Positions 25,343 to 36,602 of a DNA stretch of 64,000 nucleotides are shown piece by piece. Made by a program: the position numbers and the translations under genes. Within the stretch, counting starts at the first letter, position 1; every line of letters starts with the position of its first letter. Below the pieces are notes generated by a model that was given only the letters and a program-made list of their open reading frames with translations, was not told the origin of the DNA and searched no databases. Origin of the DNA: Diphasiastrum complanatum (Eukaryota > Streptophyta > Lycopodiopsida > Lycopodiales > Lycopodiaceae); assembly GCA_029204225.1 (NCBI GenBank), contig CM055101.1:43611546-43675545 (forward strand), written 5' to 3'.

Positions 25343-26780
25343 ACTGAAAATATTGGACTGTTTTCGTTTAGAGCATTTTACTATATTCTCATTTATGCTC
25401 TCTTAGAAGCATCGAGTAGATTTTGATTCATGCTCTCTTTAGAGGCATTTTGTGACATGATTTCCAAATGTGTTAGCCACAAAGATTGATTTTCAAGCAC
25501 AAAATTATGCCAAGGTGTGATTCACATATGCTATCTTTTAGTTGCGTGGAGTGTGATTATAGCACATTTGCGATATGTCGCAGCTGCACATGAAAAAGTT
25601 ATTTGTCAATTATTTTGTTATGAAGTTATCACACAATCTTTCAAGTCACTACTAACACAGTACAATTATGTTCATAATACTTTGTATTATGTAGTTCAAG
25701 ACGAATATCAAACAATAGGTACATTTTATATTTGTTAGAGATTCTCTCACCAATTTACAACTGATGTCTAGGATCTCTCACCCAGATTACAAATGCACAA
25801 CACCAGAGTAGAACTTCACAAAACAGGAAACAAGCAGTCATTAACAAAGTGGCTATGATTTTCAAGAAAGTAAAAGGTGTAAGAACCATCAAAACATTGC
25901 TATTTCAAGAAACAAATATGATCAATAGGATGAAAACAGCTTTGAGCTCTCTAATCAAAAAGTTTGAATTATAAGCTTGGCTAAGTTTTCCAAGATCATA
26001 AAAAAACATACGCTAAACGAGAGACTTAGCTGATATGGATAGAGGCCCAACCGATAAATAATCTTAAAGAAGTTAATAGCTGTACCTGACAGAGATGTTG
26101 CACATACAGAGATGGCTTGCAATGCAACCTTATTCGTTAGATGCTGCTCTCATGTCTCGTTATGGCTTTCTTCTCATGCCCCAGTCGTTGCTCATGCCTC
26201 AGCCGCTCATTTCTCAGCCCTCACTGCTTCAAGCTTCAAGAAATAGAAGAAAGCTCACGATTTATCATCCCTATTCGTGATTCCCTAACTCTGCACATGC
26301 AATGAAACAAGACATCCCTACTCAAGGTTGAATTTGATTGAACTGAACTATCTTTTAACATTTGTGCATGCCAAAACACAGAAGCAGTCCTCATCCGGGA
26401 CAATAGGAAGTGCATTTAAAAGGTTTGGCAACTGTGACATCAAAATGGAGGATTGCAATTGCCAATTTGCCCTCAACAACTGACCCCAGAAGAGCTAAGC
26501 TGCCAAAATATAATTTCAACTTTCAACAAAACTAAAACAAATAGCTAAATACAACTGGTTAAGATCAATATGCATTTCTTGTATTTAAAACTTTTAAGTA
26601 AGGCCATTAATAAATGGCAAAACCAAACTTTGAGAGAGCTACATATGCATGATTATCATATTTATCAACAATAAGTTTAAAGATTAAAACCTCTGATGGG
26701 CATGCAAGCATATCAATCTTAATCATTGCTTCTACTTTATTGAGAAGTGGCGGTGGCTGTAAAGACTTGAACCAGATCAT
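25343..26780. other. Upstream region of the NAC gene
   Basis: AT-rich sequence without recognisable genes. The open frame at 26095-26280 has no family resemblance. The promoter of the NAC gene should lie in its distal part; I see no reliable TATA or cis-element set to name. Confidence 0.35.
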
Positions 26781-28309
26781 ATGTTTCACAGCAATATGGA
26801 TGCCATATCAGCTATGATGAACTTGCATGAAAAAGTGGAGCCTTGGCTACCCCCATGCTTCAGATTTCATCCCACAGATAGAGAGCTTGTAAACGACTAC
26901 CTGACAACAAAAATCTTGGACAATAACTTTACAGCTTGGGCTATTGCAGAGGTAGATCTCAACAACTGCGAACCATGGGACTTGAAAGGCTCAAAATGTG
27001 TGTGTCTGTGTGTGCGCGCGCGTGTGTGTGAGAGCGAGCGAGAGAGCTGATTTCGTCATAGTCTTGTACAGAAAGGGCGAAAATGGGAGAAAGGGAGCTA
27101 TATTTCTTTACTCTCCGTGATCGAAAATATCTGACGAGCTTGCGAACAAATCGAGCCACAGAAGCCGGATACTGGAAAGCTACCGACAAGGATCGCGATG
27201 TAATATGCTCTAAATCAGGCTCTCTGGTGGGCATGAAGAAAACGCTTGTCTTCTACAGAGGAAGAGCTCCCAAAGGAGAGAAAACTAGCTGGATCATGCA
27301 TGAATACCGACTGGATGATGAGATAGGCCACATTCAGGGCTCAAAATTGCCCAAGGTAAAGAGGGCCTTAGAGCGAATATAAGATGGAGTGTCTGAAAAT
27401 CTTAAACGTAACAAAGTACAGATGCATCCAAAATAAATCTTTCCAGACATTCACAGATACTTATTCCTTGCTTCTTAACAGTAATCTTACAAATATCGCC
27501 GATTCCAAAGTGGCGACTATGATGGCAAAGAAGCTCTGTGTTTGTATATAATCTCTGCTTTACTAGGTGCTTTGGCTTAAAAGATCTAAATGCGAATTTG
27601 CTTCCACTACAACTTAGTTAATCTCATTTCCATACAGCAGATTTTGATCAGTACAAGATTACTGCGGTCTGCTATTCTCTAGAACGATGCTGTTCTGGTT
27701 GGTGGTGATCATTGCAGTACATGTATGACAATATATTTCGTGCTTCTTGGCATTAACAAATATGCTTGTTGAAACTGACAGGAAGCTGAATGGGTTGCGT
27801 CCCGCATCTTCCAAAAGTTGCCTGGCGGGAAAAAAGCTCTTTTCAAAGACACACTCAAGGCAAACTTCCATAACGTCTTACTAGAATCGAAGTCCTCACT
27901 TTCTGCTTTGCTCGAATCTCCCATTCCAACCACGCCAACTGACGATCCTGGAATTGACAGTGACTCAGATTTTCATGTCGGTCATTTTTCCTGCATTACC
28001 AAAGGAACTGACGGATTATTTTCTAATGCCAGAAGTGAATTCGCAAGCTGGAATCACTCAAGAGGATCAAACAAAATGACATCCCTGGAAGTTCCACAAA
28101 TAGCTGCTGCATTTTGTAATACCTTTGACATTGGAAAGAGCATGATGAAGTGTCCATCTTACTTTGATATTTACAACCTCCGGCGCATCCATGTCCTCAG
28201 TCAATGTATCGAAGTTACGACAAAACCTCATCATACAAAAATCTCTTGGATCGAATTCGAGTGCGATTTCCTGGAAGGAATCAGATCAGTATCCAAAGGT
28301 TTTGGCTGA
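26781..28309 (+). CDS. NAC-domain transcription factor (NAM/CUC-like), three exons
   Basis: Exon 1 (26781-26988) encodes [19 protein letters not shown] and [20 protein letters not shown] (subdomains A and B). Exon 2 (27072-27355) encodes [35 protein letters not shown] and [20 protein letters not shown] (C and D). Exon 3 (27782-28309) starts [18 protein letters not shown] (E), then a 150-residue variable C-terminus ending at TGA. These nuclear plant factors bind DNA as dimers. Exons 2-3 join in phase at GTAAAG...CAG. Exon 1-2 only joins in phase if 26988 is followed by a GC donor (AAAG|GC); this is also the standard NAC intron position. The intron holds a GT/GA microsatellite. Odd residues: Cys for Gly in LPPG, Arg for Glu in PTDEE, Asp for Gly in WKATG. 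The start codon is the first ATG; two others in frame follow. It may be a diverged or dying paralogue. Confidence 0.85.
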
Positions 28310-29027
28310 GCAATATCCCAACATACTGCAACGTGGGAATTTAAGGCAATGCAAGGTAGAGCCATACGTAGAACCTGTGAACGAAGGTGTTCAACTTTTC
28401 ACAAAAGTCTTGATCACAATGAATGGATAGGAAAAAACTTGGTTCACGAAGCGCCTCATTTGCTGCACTCAAGCCTATCTTCGTACAATTCGGTGACTGA
28501 GGTCTAGGAGATGCCTGCAACACTCTATGAAAGCGCTGTCTCAGGAGGAATATTAGAAGTGGACTGTCTCTGGGGTTGTTTATCATTTCGAACATGGTTT
28601 TCATTCATGGTGCAGAAGTATTTCTTAAGGATGAGGTTGATTTTGATATATAGCTTGAGGGCAATGACTTTTCTTGCATATTCAAAAGCCAAGGTTCCTT
28701 TGATTATGCTATATTGGAGTTTCTTTCTGTTCTGATCCCTCCTACGAGTAAAGATTTTCTTCTACTGGTTTCTTCTTCACGTTTTCTACAGACTTGGATT
28801 CTCTCAGACTCATGATGACACTCTGATGCTGGGAAAAAAAATCGTTGCAAACAGTTGTGTTCATAGATGTATAGGGAGGTTAATACTAGAGGAGTAATTC
28901 ACGGACCAGCTTTGCCTGAGACATATACTTGTGTTGATTTTTAAGCACAAATTCTAAATATACAAGCTGATATTCTGTGTTTGATGTGGACATGCGAACT
29001 GTAGATAAAAATTCCACTATTTCTAAT
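28310..29027. other. 3' flank of the NAC gene
   Basis: No gene seen. It may include the NAC 3' UTR. The plus-strand frame 28511-28735 shows no motif. Confidence 0.3.
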
Positions 29028-29079
29028 ATCAAGTCTTTGGCTTGCTAATCATCGGCGATCAGCAAGCCAAAGACTTGAT
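29028..29079. repeat. Perfect 19-bp inverted repeat (hairpin)
   Basis: The left arm ATCAAGTCTTTGGCTTGCT (29028-29046) and the right arm AGCAAGCCAAAGACTTGAT (29061-29079) are exact reverse complements around a 14-base loop. The stem stops sharply on both sides. It could be a small RNA-like foldback, the ends of a tiny MITE scar, or chance. Confidence 0.9.
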
Positions 29080-29644
29080 GTAGGTGCCGAAGTAATCTAT
29101 GGAGCCTCTTCTTCTCACACTCTTTGATCAAGAAGCCTCATCACCGTTGTTGCATACAACACTCACTCATCTGACCTTTTTAGTTTACGGATTTGCAACA
29201 GAATCATGAGCCTCTGATCGCTTATAGTAGCTTATTCGAATGCTACAATGGTTGCCAAAATAGAAGATTTAATTATCTGGCTGATTTGAACAGATGGAAA
29301 AAACTTTGAGAGACGGGTAAGTACTATTGCGTCAATATTGCCCTTTCAAAAAAATTTCTCTTAATTAAAGTGTCATGCATTTAATAGCACATTAGTCGCT
29401 TATAGAGAACATATGTTCCATGTAATAAGTGGTCACTTAATTTAGAACACCTGCTCAGCTATAAAAGCACTAGTTTATTTCATGCTCATGCATAGAACTT
29501 AGAAGCTTTATCCTCTAGAGTGTCCACAATGCACACAATGTTTGAGCAAACATATTACAAAGGACATATTTGATTCAATGATAACAAACGATTCTCATCC
29601 CAGAAATCAAACAAGTTCAAAATAAAGTTCATTTTTGAAGTTTT
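29080..29644. other. Unassigned sequence
   Basis: No coding or repeat family seen between the hairpin and the copia RNase H scrap. Confidence 0.3.
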
Positions 29645-29950
29645 TCACACAAAAATATGTACAGAAAAATCCTCAAACCACCTGTGTATCACTTGTATTG
29701 TGGCTCTCTGTCTTTCAAACAATCCCTTGTCTAAGGGTTTTGTGAATATATCAGCAACCATCTGTTTGGTCAGAATGAACATAGTTTTTAGTTTGTCTTT
29801 CTCAACCATGTCTCTGATCAAGTGATACTTGATTGCAATGTGCTTCGTTCGTGAATGAAACACAGAGTCCTTTGTCAGGTGTATGGCAGAGGTGTTTTCC
29901 ATGTAGAGGATCAACGACTCATTGGTGCTTTCTCCCAATCTGTCAAGTGT
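29645..29950 (-). pseudogene. Copia RNase H C-terminal fragment
   Basis: The minus strand reads LILYMENTSAIHLTKDSVFH, then SRTKHIAIKYHLIRDMVEKD and MVADIFTKPLDKGLFERQR, the invariant end of copia polyproteins. It is the same lineage as the copy at 40100-40408. It begins abruptly at a shared 145-bp module (29948-30093) rather than at upstream RNase H sequence. Confidence 0.85.
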
Positions 29951-30093
29951 GAAGTTTCTAGCATGTGTGAACTTCACCACACACCTTACAGGATCTTTAT
30001 GAGGTGTTGTGATTGCACAAGGTTGATCAATGAACAGATTACTTGAAAAATCTATGGCAAGAGCACAATGGCATACATCAGACTGAAAAAACT
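29948..30093 (-). repeat. 145-bp module shared with 55946-56095
   Basis: Both copies contain 'aacttcaccacac', 'gaggtgttgtgattgcacaa' and 'gcaagagcacaatggcatac' in the same order and spacing, with scattered differences. In each copy one edge is fused directly to copia pol sequence, but at a different pol position. Confidence 0.8.
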
Positions 30094-30658
30094 AACTCCT
30101 TTCTATGAGAAATGGATATCAGAAAATATTCTAAGTGCTCACTATGAAAAAAATAGCCTGCTCTTGGGTAGAGAGAGAGAATGAGCCAAAATCATCAAAA
30201 TCTCAATATTCACAATATGGCAAAACAAGCCAAAGTTTCTCTACATCAAAGAGGCTCAAATTCCTACAGTGGAGTTGCATGGAAAGTCCACTTCACTTAG
30301 TTAACTCAACTACCAAGGATCCACATGTGAAACTGCATGCATGGATATTGCATGTACTGCAACTCTCAAAATTATCTAGACATGTGTAGATCATGAAAAC
30401 TACTTTGCATGTTGCATGCACTGATTGCATGTTGCATGCATGCACTCTGAATGACTATGCATGTTATCTAAACTTTTGCATGACATCATAAATGAATCTA
30501 TCTAGCTCAAACTCGACCTATTCTAAGAAGGTTATGTGCTCAATTCACATACCTCTATGTACAATAAAATATACAAAGAAAATAAGGTGAGCATAGTTCC
30601 CAAAATCAAGATAGGAAGATATTTTTTACCATTCTTCACACTCCTCCTTAAAATATAT
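30094..30658. other. Noncoding, with CATGCA-rich patch
   Basis: Between 30395 and 30475 the word GCATG/CATGCA recurs about ten times ('gcatgttgcatgca' twice). This resembles RY-type elements but is more likely a simple-sequence patch in an LTR-like region. Confidence 0.4.
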
Positions 30659-30922
30659 CTACCTATTCAACATAGACTTTGAGATTAAGCCAAGATTGGA
30701 CCTCATCTTGACAAATACATTCTTGAGAAATGGCTTGGTGAGAAGATCTGCAACACAATTTGAAGATCCAACACCAATAACTTTTTCTCTTACAAAATGA
30801 TGTGCTACCTCGATGTGTTTGCTCCTTGCATGGAACACAGGATTGTTTGCAAGAGCCTGAGACAAGATGTTATCATTCTTGGTAATTGGAAGGTCTTCAT
30901 CTCCATAACACTTTAGCTCCAA
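30659..30922 (-). pseudogene. Copia RNase H end, internally deleted junction
   Basis: The minus strand reads ALANNPVFHARSKHIEVAHH, then FVREKV and CVADLLTKPFLKNVFVKMRS, the copia RNase H terminus. Immediately upstream (30925-30960) the frame ends the integrase start SPLDLIHLDV, so almost all integrase and reverse transcriptase were deleted between them. Confidence 0.8.
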
Positions 30923-30924
30923 GA

Positions 30925-32346
30925 GTAGCCTTTAAAGTATGTACATCCAAATGGATAAGATCTAAAGGTGAGGTAGATCTTGTTAAAGATCCTTGCAGGA
31001 AGTCTTGTGTGACTTTGCAAGGCCACATGCCTCACACACTTTGTCACACTTCTTGAAAGCTTTTGGTAGGCCAAGAGCTAGCTCCTTTGATGCCATGGAT
31101 TCCATTGATTGAAGATTAGGATGGCCCAATCTTTTGTGCCAAAGCTCCACTTGAGTCAACTCCTAACCATATTCACACTTTCAATAGCCACATTAGCATC
31201 CAACTTAAAGAGCCTTCCTTAATACCACTAGCTATGCACTTATCATTTTTCAAGATGGAACACACTCCATTCTTGAAATGTACATCTAGTCCATTGTCCA
31301 TTAATTGACCAACACTAAGCAAGTTTTTTTGTAATGGATGGAACATACAAAATATTATCAAGATCTATCCTCTTAGATGATCCTAAGCATAATATAATAG
31401 ATCTATGCCATCTATCTTGCATTCTTGATCACTAGCAGTGTAGATTAATTTCTTAGAATCATTACAAGAAAGTAGATAAGAAAAATAATGCTTGTGGAAT
31501 GACATGTGGGAACTAGCCCCACTATCAATCCACCATGTCTTTTGGCTTGATGTTGGTGTAGATGCTACCATCAAGGATGTGTTGAAGCCATCATCTTCCT
31601 CCTCCCCTTGTGAAGATTGCCTTGATCTTCACTCCCTTGTGCATTCTTCTTCTTATAGCATTTGGAAGCAAAGTGTCCTTTCTTCCCACAAAAGAAACAC
31701 TTTAACTTTGCTTTGTTCTTTTGATTCCCTTTGGAGGTAGATCCTCCATCCTTTGCCTCGCCCTCCTTGCCTTGGATCTTCTTGAAAGGATGAGTCTTCT
31801 TTTTGCCTTTAGATGTGAAGTTTGCTTTCTCATCACAATTATGTAGTGATAAGGACCCCATTCTTGTTTTGAGGTGTAGAAGCCTACTCTCCTCAGCCAC
31901 AAGAACATTATGCAATTTTTCAATTGATGGAAGTTGGTCTTGAAGAGCAAAAGATTGAAGTAGATTAGAAAACTCATCTCCTAATCCATAATTACTTGTA
32001 CTGGTTCATTGTCTTGGATCTTCTCTCCTATAGATCCCAATTCTTTGTTCAAAGATTTTATCCTTAGGACATACTCTTGTCCATTTTCTCCACTTACCCT
32101 CATGATTTTCAAGATCAAGTTTCTTAGCATAAGCACTCTTGAAGTGTTATTGGATTCATAAATGTTCTTTAGTGAATCCCAAGCCTCTTTTGATGTGGTA
32201 CAAGAAGCCACCTCCTTCAACTTCAAGCAATGTAGGGCTAATCTAACCCTCTTCTTGTATTTTAGTTGTTCTTGGGGAGCTTGTGGCTCTTCCTCAACTC
32301 CTAAGACAATATCAAAGAGATCATGAACCACTAGTAGTGATTCCAT
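30925..32346 (-). pseudogene. Copia gag-protease-GAG_pre-integrase, broken
   Basis: Blocks in order on the minus strand: gag core from 32346 (MESLLVVHDLFDIVLGVEEE, EAWDSLKNIYESNNTSRVLM); zinc knuckle CFFCGKKGHFASKC (about 31690-31650, a proper CX2CX4HX4C); protease WWIDSGASSHMS (about 31540); the LLSVGQLMDNGLDVHF block (31361-31173); and the GAG_pre-integrase region with LGHPNLQSMESMA and CEACGLAKSHK to about 30990. Frame changes near 31975, 31575 and 31380 break the frame. It is a deletion derivative joined to the RNase H end at 30922. Confidence 0.85.
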
Positions 32347-32471
32347 TCTTACTTTCCAAATGAATAGTTTGTGGAAGTTAGTTTCTCACTAGATTCTAAC
32401 ATATATCCGCCCATGGATGTCATTGTGAATGAAAGCCTATGAGATACACAAAAATCTCTTGATAAGGTATG

Positions 32472-33028
32472 ATCTAAGATAGACTTCTATCTTTCAAAAA
32501 TCTTCTAATCTCGGCCCAATCAATCCTAGTTCAACTTGGATGATGGTATAATAGATCAACTACAAATATCCTAGCAATTCACTCCTCCAAAATATTGATT
32601 CTAGTATTCCTGCAAGACAGGCAGGAATACTTACCACTATACTACAACAAAAACATTTAATAGAGATTCGGTTCTGAATCTCTTACTCAGAGAGGTCCTC
32701 ATGACATAGTACCTCAACCATACCTGCATCTCAAGCTATATCTCAACCATACCTGCATCTAAGATAGATTTCTAGCTTTCAAAAAGCTTCTAATCTTGGC
32801 CCAATCAATCCTAGTTCAACTTGGATGATGGTATAATAGATCAACTACAAATATCCTAGCAATTCACTCCTCCAAAATATTGATTCTAGTAATCTTGCGT
32901 GACAGGCAGGAATACTTACCATTATATTACAACGAAAACATTTGATAGAGATTCGGTTCTGAATCTCTTACTCAGAGAGGTCCTCAGGACATAGTACCTC
33001 AACCATACCTGCATCTCAAGCTATATCT
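32472..33028. repeat. 285-bp tandem duplication
   Basis: Two head-to-tail copies (32472-32756 and 32757-33028) share most of their sequence, for example 'ggcccaatcaatcctagttc' and 'gattcggttctgaatctctt', with a handful of differences. The unit also contains the 10-bp-arm inverted repeat 'gagattcggttctgaatctc'. It lies just upstream (in element sense) of the copia gag. Confidence 0.9.
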
Positions 33029-33978
33029 TACAACATCTGCTATCAATGATGGTAGATTTAGTGTCATCCACCCTACCTTGTTTTGACAAGAGCATGTCAG
33101 AGTAAGTCACATTACTCTACAAAACAAAAGGAATATTGCAATTGTCAAGGTAAATTATCAATGTTGATGAATGCAAGTTTTGTTCGACAAGTGCTATATA
33201 GTTCTCACTCTCTGTAACGTTTGTTTATTTCCTTGTTTCTCTTCACCTATTTTGTGTGATTGATTTTTGCATGAGAAATAGCGACTACACGAGAGTCTTC
33301 TGTAGAGCATCTCACGAACACATTTTCATTCATCTATCCATCTTCAGATTCCCTTGTACAGAAGTTTAGGATTCTTGAAACATATGCAAAATCCATGTCA
33401 AATTAGAGTTGATTTCTGCATCTCATTACCATATTTATCTTTGCATCAACTACAGCAAGATCGAAACAAATTTAGTTAAAATTTGTTCTATCTTTAGACC
33501 AATCACATGTTCAACGTGTTTTCAACTATGTGTTCCACATGCTGATCCAATCCTGAGCATGAATAGTTACCAGCAACAACATCCCCACCAACAGATTTTG
33601 AGGGAGAGAGAGTGGATCTGCTTGGATCCAATGGAGCAATTACGCTGCCAATAACAACATCAACAAGATCGACAGCCAAGGTCACAAGTCAAATATGAAA
33701 AAGACAAGGCTAAAGAAGGCAGATGGGTAATCCGAAGAGACTCAATCAGAATAAGTATTCCAGTCATGACGAGGATCCTTCAGAAAGGGAAACACAAGCA
33801 TTGGAAAATCAGTCTCCTTCTTCAACCAACCTCTTGCCATACTTTTGTGCCCATTCTCATGTCTATCGTCCACACCATCTACCGTTGTCACCACCACCCT
33901 TCCTTCCGTCTGTTTGTTTATCATCAGTTTACTACTCTTCTGGGAAATTCCCAGTTTTTGATAGTCTTACCGAAGTAG
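33029..33978. other. Unassigned sequence
   Basis: No recognised family. Open frames at 33409-33654 and 33723-34097 lack motifs. The Gln-rich stretch at about 33560-33600 (SYQQQHPHQQ) is not diagnostic. Confidence 0.3.
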
Positions 33979-34215
33979 CTGATAGATCATTGCAAGTGTC
34001 TTGCGGAGACCAACTATATTGGTTGTTCAGCCGAAAAAGACCTACAAAAGCAGGCAAGGCAGCTAGAAGAAATAAAGAGAAAGATCCAAGAAGCTGAGGA
34101 GGAAAGGACAAAACTTAAGCAACAGATGAGTCAGATCAACCTTGATCAAAAGAAACTCTCTGGAGCAATGATAGCTGAATCCCCTCGTATGAAGCCCAAA
34201 GAGATCCAAAAGTAA
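33979..34215 (+). pseudogene. Coiled-coil fragment of unknown gene
   Basis: An open stretch encodes QKQARQLEEIKRKIQEAEEE and LKQQMSQINLDQKKLSG, heptad-like and charged, ending at TAA (34213-34215). It has no ATG near its start and a stop at 33976. I do not recognise the parent. It could be a captured host-gene exon. Confidence 0.4.
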
Positions 34216-34933
34216 TGGATCAAAAGAAAGAGTTGTAGAAAAAAAAGAAAGATGAAGACAATCGTGAACCTGCAAAATAAAGCAAGCTCCTCACCCAGCA
34301 AGTGGTGGTCAAAGCTCAACATTGCAAGGGTCCAAGGCTGCAACTGTAGAACTATCAGTTCCTTCACCCTGTCACCAAGCCTTCATCATGTCTCCTTACC
34401 GTTACCAGACCGTCCATCCAAAACTGTTCCTACCACCAATTTTTGATGAGTCCATCCCCTTGAGACTGATAATCAAAGGTTGTGCAACCTGTAGATCAAA
34501 GATTTTCCTTGAGACTGAAACTTCAATTGAGAGAAGAACTGCAAAAACACCCAGAAGCAAATGGAGGATACAGACATCCCAAAAGATAGAATCTGCCAAG
34601 AAACCAAAGATGAAACCGTCAATGGTAGATACAAGTGACAAAACAAAGAGACACATGGAAAGCACTCGAGCATGCAAGTTGTGAAGCTGCTGAGAGCACT
34701 CCAATTTTGAGAATGTCAACCAATTGCAGCAATAAAACATTCTGGTTAAACTGCGGCAATTCGTGAAAAACGGTTTTTGTGATATAGACTAGCGACAATA
34801 AGCACTTGGTTTTATGTAAGCGAACGAGGATCTATGCTTTTCCAGGTGACGATTGAAGATGCCAATGTAAAGTGGAGCGACATCGTCCAATATGAGTTGC
34901 AGTGGGTCCTGCAACACATTAGGGGTGGGATGA
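34216..34933 (+). other. Sequence leading into an LTR, with polypurine tract
   Basis: No recognised coding. AGGGGTGGGA at 34921-34930 looks like a polypurine tract directly before TGTTGGC, as expected upstream of a 3' LTR. Confidence 0.45.
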
Positions 34934-35601
34934 TGTTGGCTGATTCTGACGAATCCCCAAGATACTCAGACATAGCAACTCAAGAGCACCTCTCTCCTTA
35001 GACCGAGGAGGTCTCTGAGAAGACAAGACAAACGAATACTGAGAGCCGAGTATGAGAGCCGAGAAATGCTAGTTAGGAATGGCAAGCAAGAATTGTGTAA
35101 GCCTCGTGGTGAATCCCGAAAGATGGAATGACCATGTAGGAACTAGTATTTCTAGGCAAATGTATTAAATGCAAATAGATCCTTCTTAAAGAAAGTAGAG
35201 TGAGCCACCTTTTGATGGTGACCTCTAGTGGAGAGCATTATTCCACTTGTAATTTGTGAAATGTGGAAATTCCACTAGGATGCCACCTAAGGAGCTCTCT
35301 TGCTTATTTAAGAGACTCCCTCTTTGTAAAGAGGAGCTTTTTTGTGAATTGTATCAACTCCATGCTGAAATGAGAAGAGCCTTCACGAGTTTGGTGCATC
35401 CATTGAGCTCCTTGATCATTCTTGTTTCTTGAGTGATGCATTTATGATCTTGCCCTTCCCTCCTTTTGTGTGTGGCTTAGATTTGCTGCTTTCCTAGAGT
35501 GGATTAGTTTCTTTTCTTGTTTGTGTAATAATGTAGGAACCAGCATTCAGGTAAACTAAATAGGCTGGATCTATGGTGTAAATCTTGCATATTCTCTAAC
35601 A
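34934..35601 (+). repeat. Probable LTR (3' or solo)
   Basis: It starts TGTTGGCTGATTC after a purine tract and plausibly ends TTCTCTAACA. It contains a plus-strand TATA-like TATTTAAG at about 35304-35311 followed by an AAAG-rich stretch. No second copy or target duplication was found, so the ends are inferred. Confidence 0.55.
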
Positions 35602-35626
35602 TTCCAGTTCTTGATGTTCTTGGGGT

Positions 35627-35668
35627 GTCCAAGAATCAAAAGGCTGGTTGGTTTCTTGATTCTTGGAC
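35627..35668. repeat. 13-bp inverted repeat
   Basis: GTCCAAGAATCAA (35627-35639) and TTGATTCTTGGAC (35656-35668) are exact reverse complements with a 16-base loop. Pairing can extend about three bases with one mismatch. Confidence 0.8.
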
Positions 35669-36488
35669 TCCAAAAAAAAAATGTTGTAGATTAGTTCTTG
35701 TTTCTTGTTTTGTCAATTTATGCAAGTGTAGCTCAGTGTTAGTAAAATGCAGACTCTGATTCAGTTCATTTTAGAGTAGGTAGCTGTAGAATCCATTGAA
35801 CGTTCATTTGGGCTGCACTCTGATCTGTGAATGAGCGTTCTTGACTTGCATCTATGTATGAATGTAAGTGCGTTCAAGAGAGTTCGACCCTAAGCAGTCC
35901 TCTGACAGGAAGGACAAATCTATACTACAATGACCAATCCGTCCCTTCTGCCTAATCTGGGCCTTTAAATAGGAACGATAATCTCAAGAAGTGCCCACAG
36001 CCTTTGCTGACAGGCAGAATACCAGCCGTGAAGTTGTAAGCAGAAGAAAAAGGTAACCAACAGATCCTCTGGAGGAGGGGATCTATCAACAATTTTGTTT
36101 GATATTTCACACACACTTAAGATCTGAACAAATCAGCCTTAAAGATCTGATCTAATGCTTCAAAATGAATTGCTTCAATGACTCAAATCACTATTTGATC
36201 ATTAGCATTCAATAGATTGAACCTAGATCTAGACAATGCACTAAAAAGCTTGAATTTTGGACTAGTATGCACTTTTTTGGATCAAGAACACTAATGGAAG
36301 TTAATTTGAAGGTTGTTGTACGGTTTCACACGTGTGGACAGTACTTCAACAGCCCACAAATCGATCTTGACCAAAAACAATGATGCTACTTCTCTCCTTG
36401 AACTCGCCCTCTCAATTAGAACTCAAAAACAACAAATTGTCAATGATTTTACAAGTACTATTAATCATTTAGATCACTCTTAGACTTG
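35669..36488. other. LTR-like noncoding sequence
   Basis: A TTTAAATAG TATA-like motif sits near 35965 on the plus strand, and CACACGTGTGGA near 36326. No coding found. Confidence 0.3.
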
Positions 36489-36602
36489 GCTCTGATACCA
36501 TGTCAATTCTCAGAGAAAAAGGACAAATATGATTGTACTATCAATCATTAAGAGTTATTGGTTGCTAAATCCAAAAATTTATCAAGTTATGAGGAAACAA
36601 AG
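36488..36602 (-). repeat. Copia PBS and truncated LTR edge
   Basis: The minus strand reads TTGACA then TGGTATCAGAGCC (36500-36488), an LTR end followed by an initiator-Met PBS. The LTR continues to 36602, where another copia LTR begins. The rest may lie beyond 41394, but I could not prove that. Confidence 0.6.

Noticed and set aside
33979-34215. Poly(A)-binding or RNA-binding protein fragment
   Set aside because: Only a generic charged coiled coil is visible; no RNA-recognition motif is nearby.
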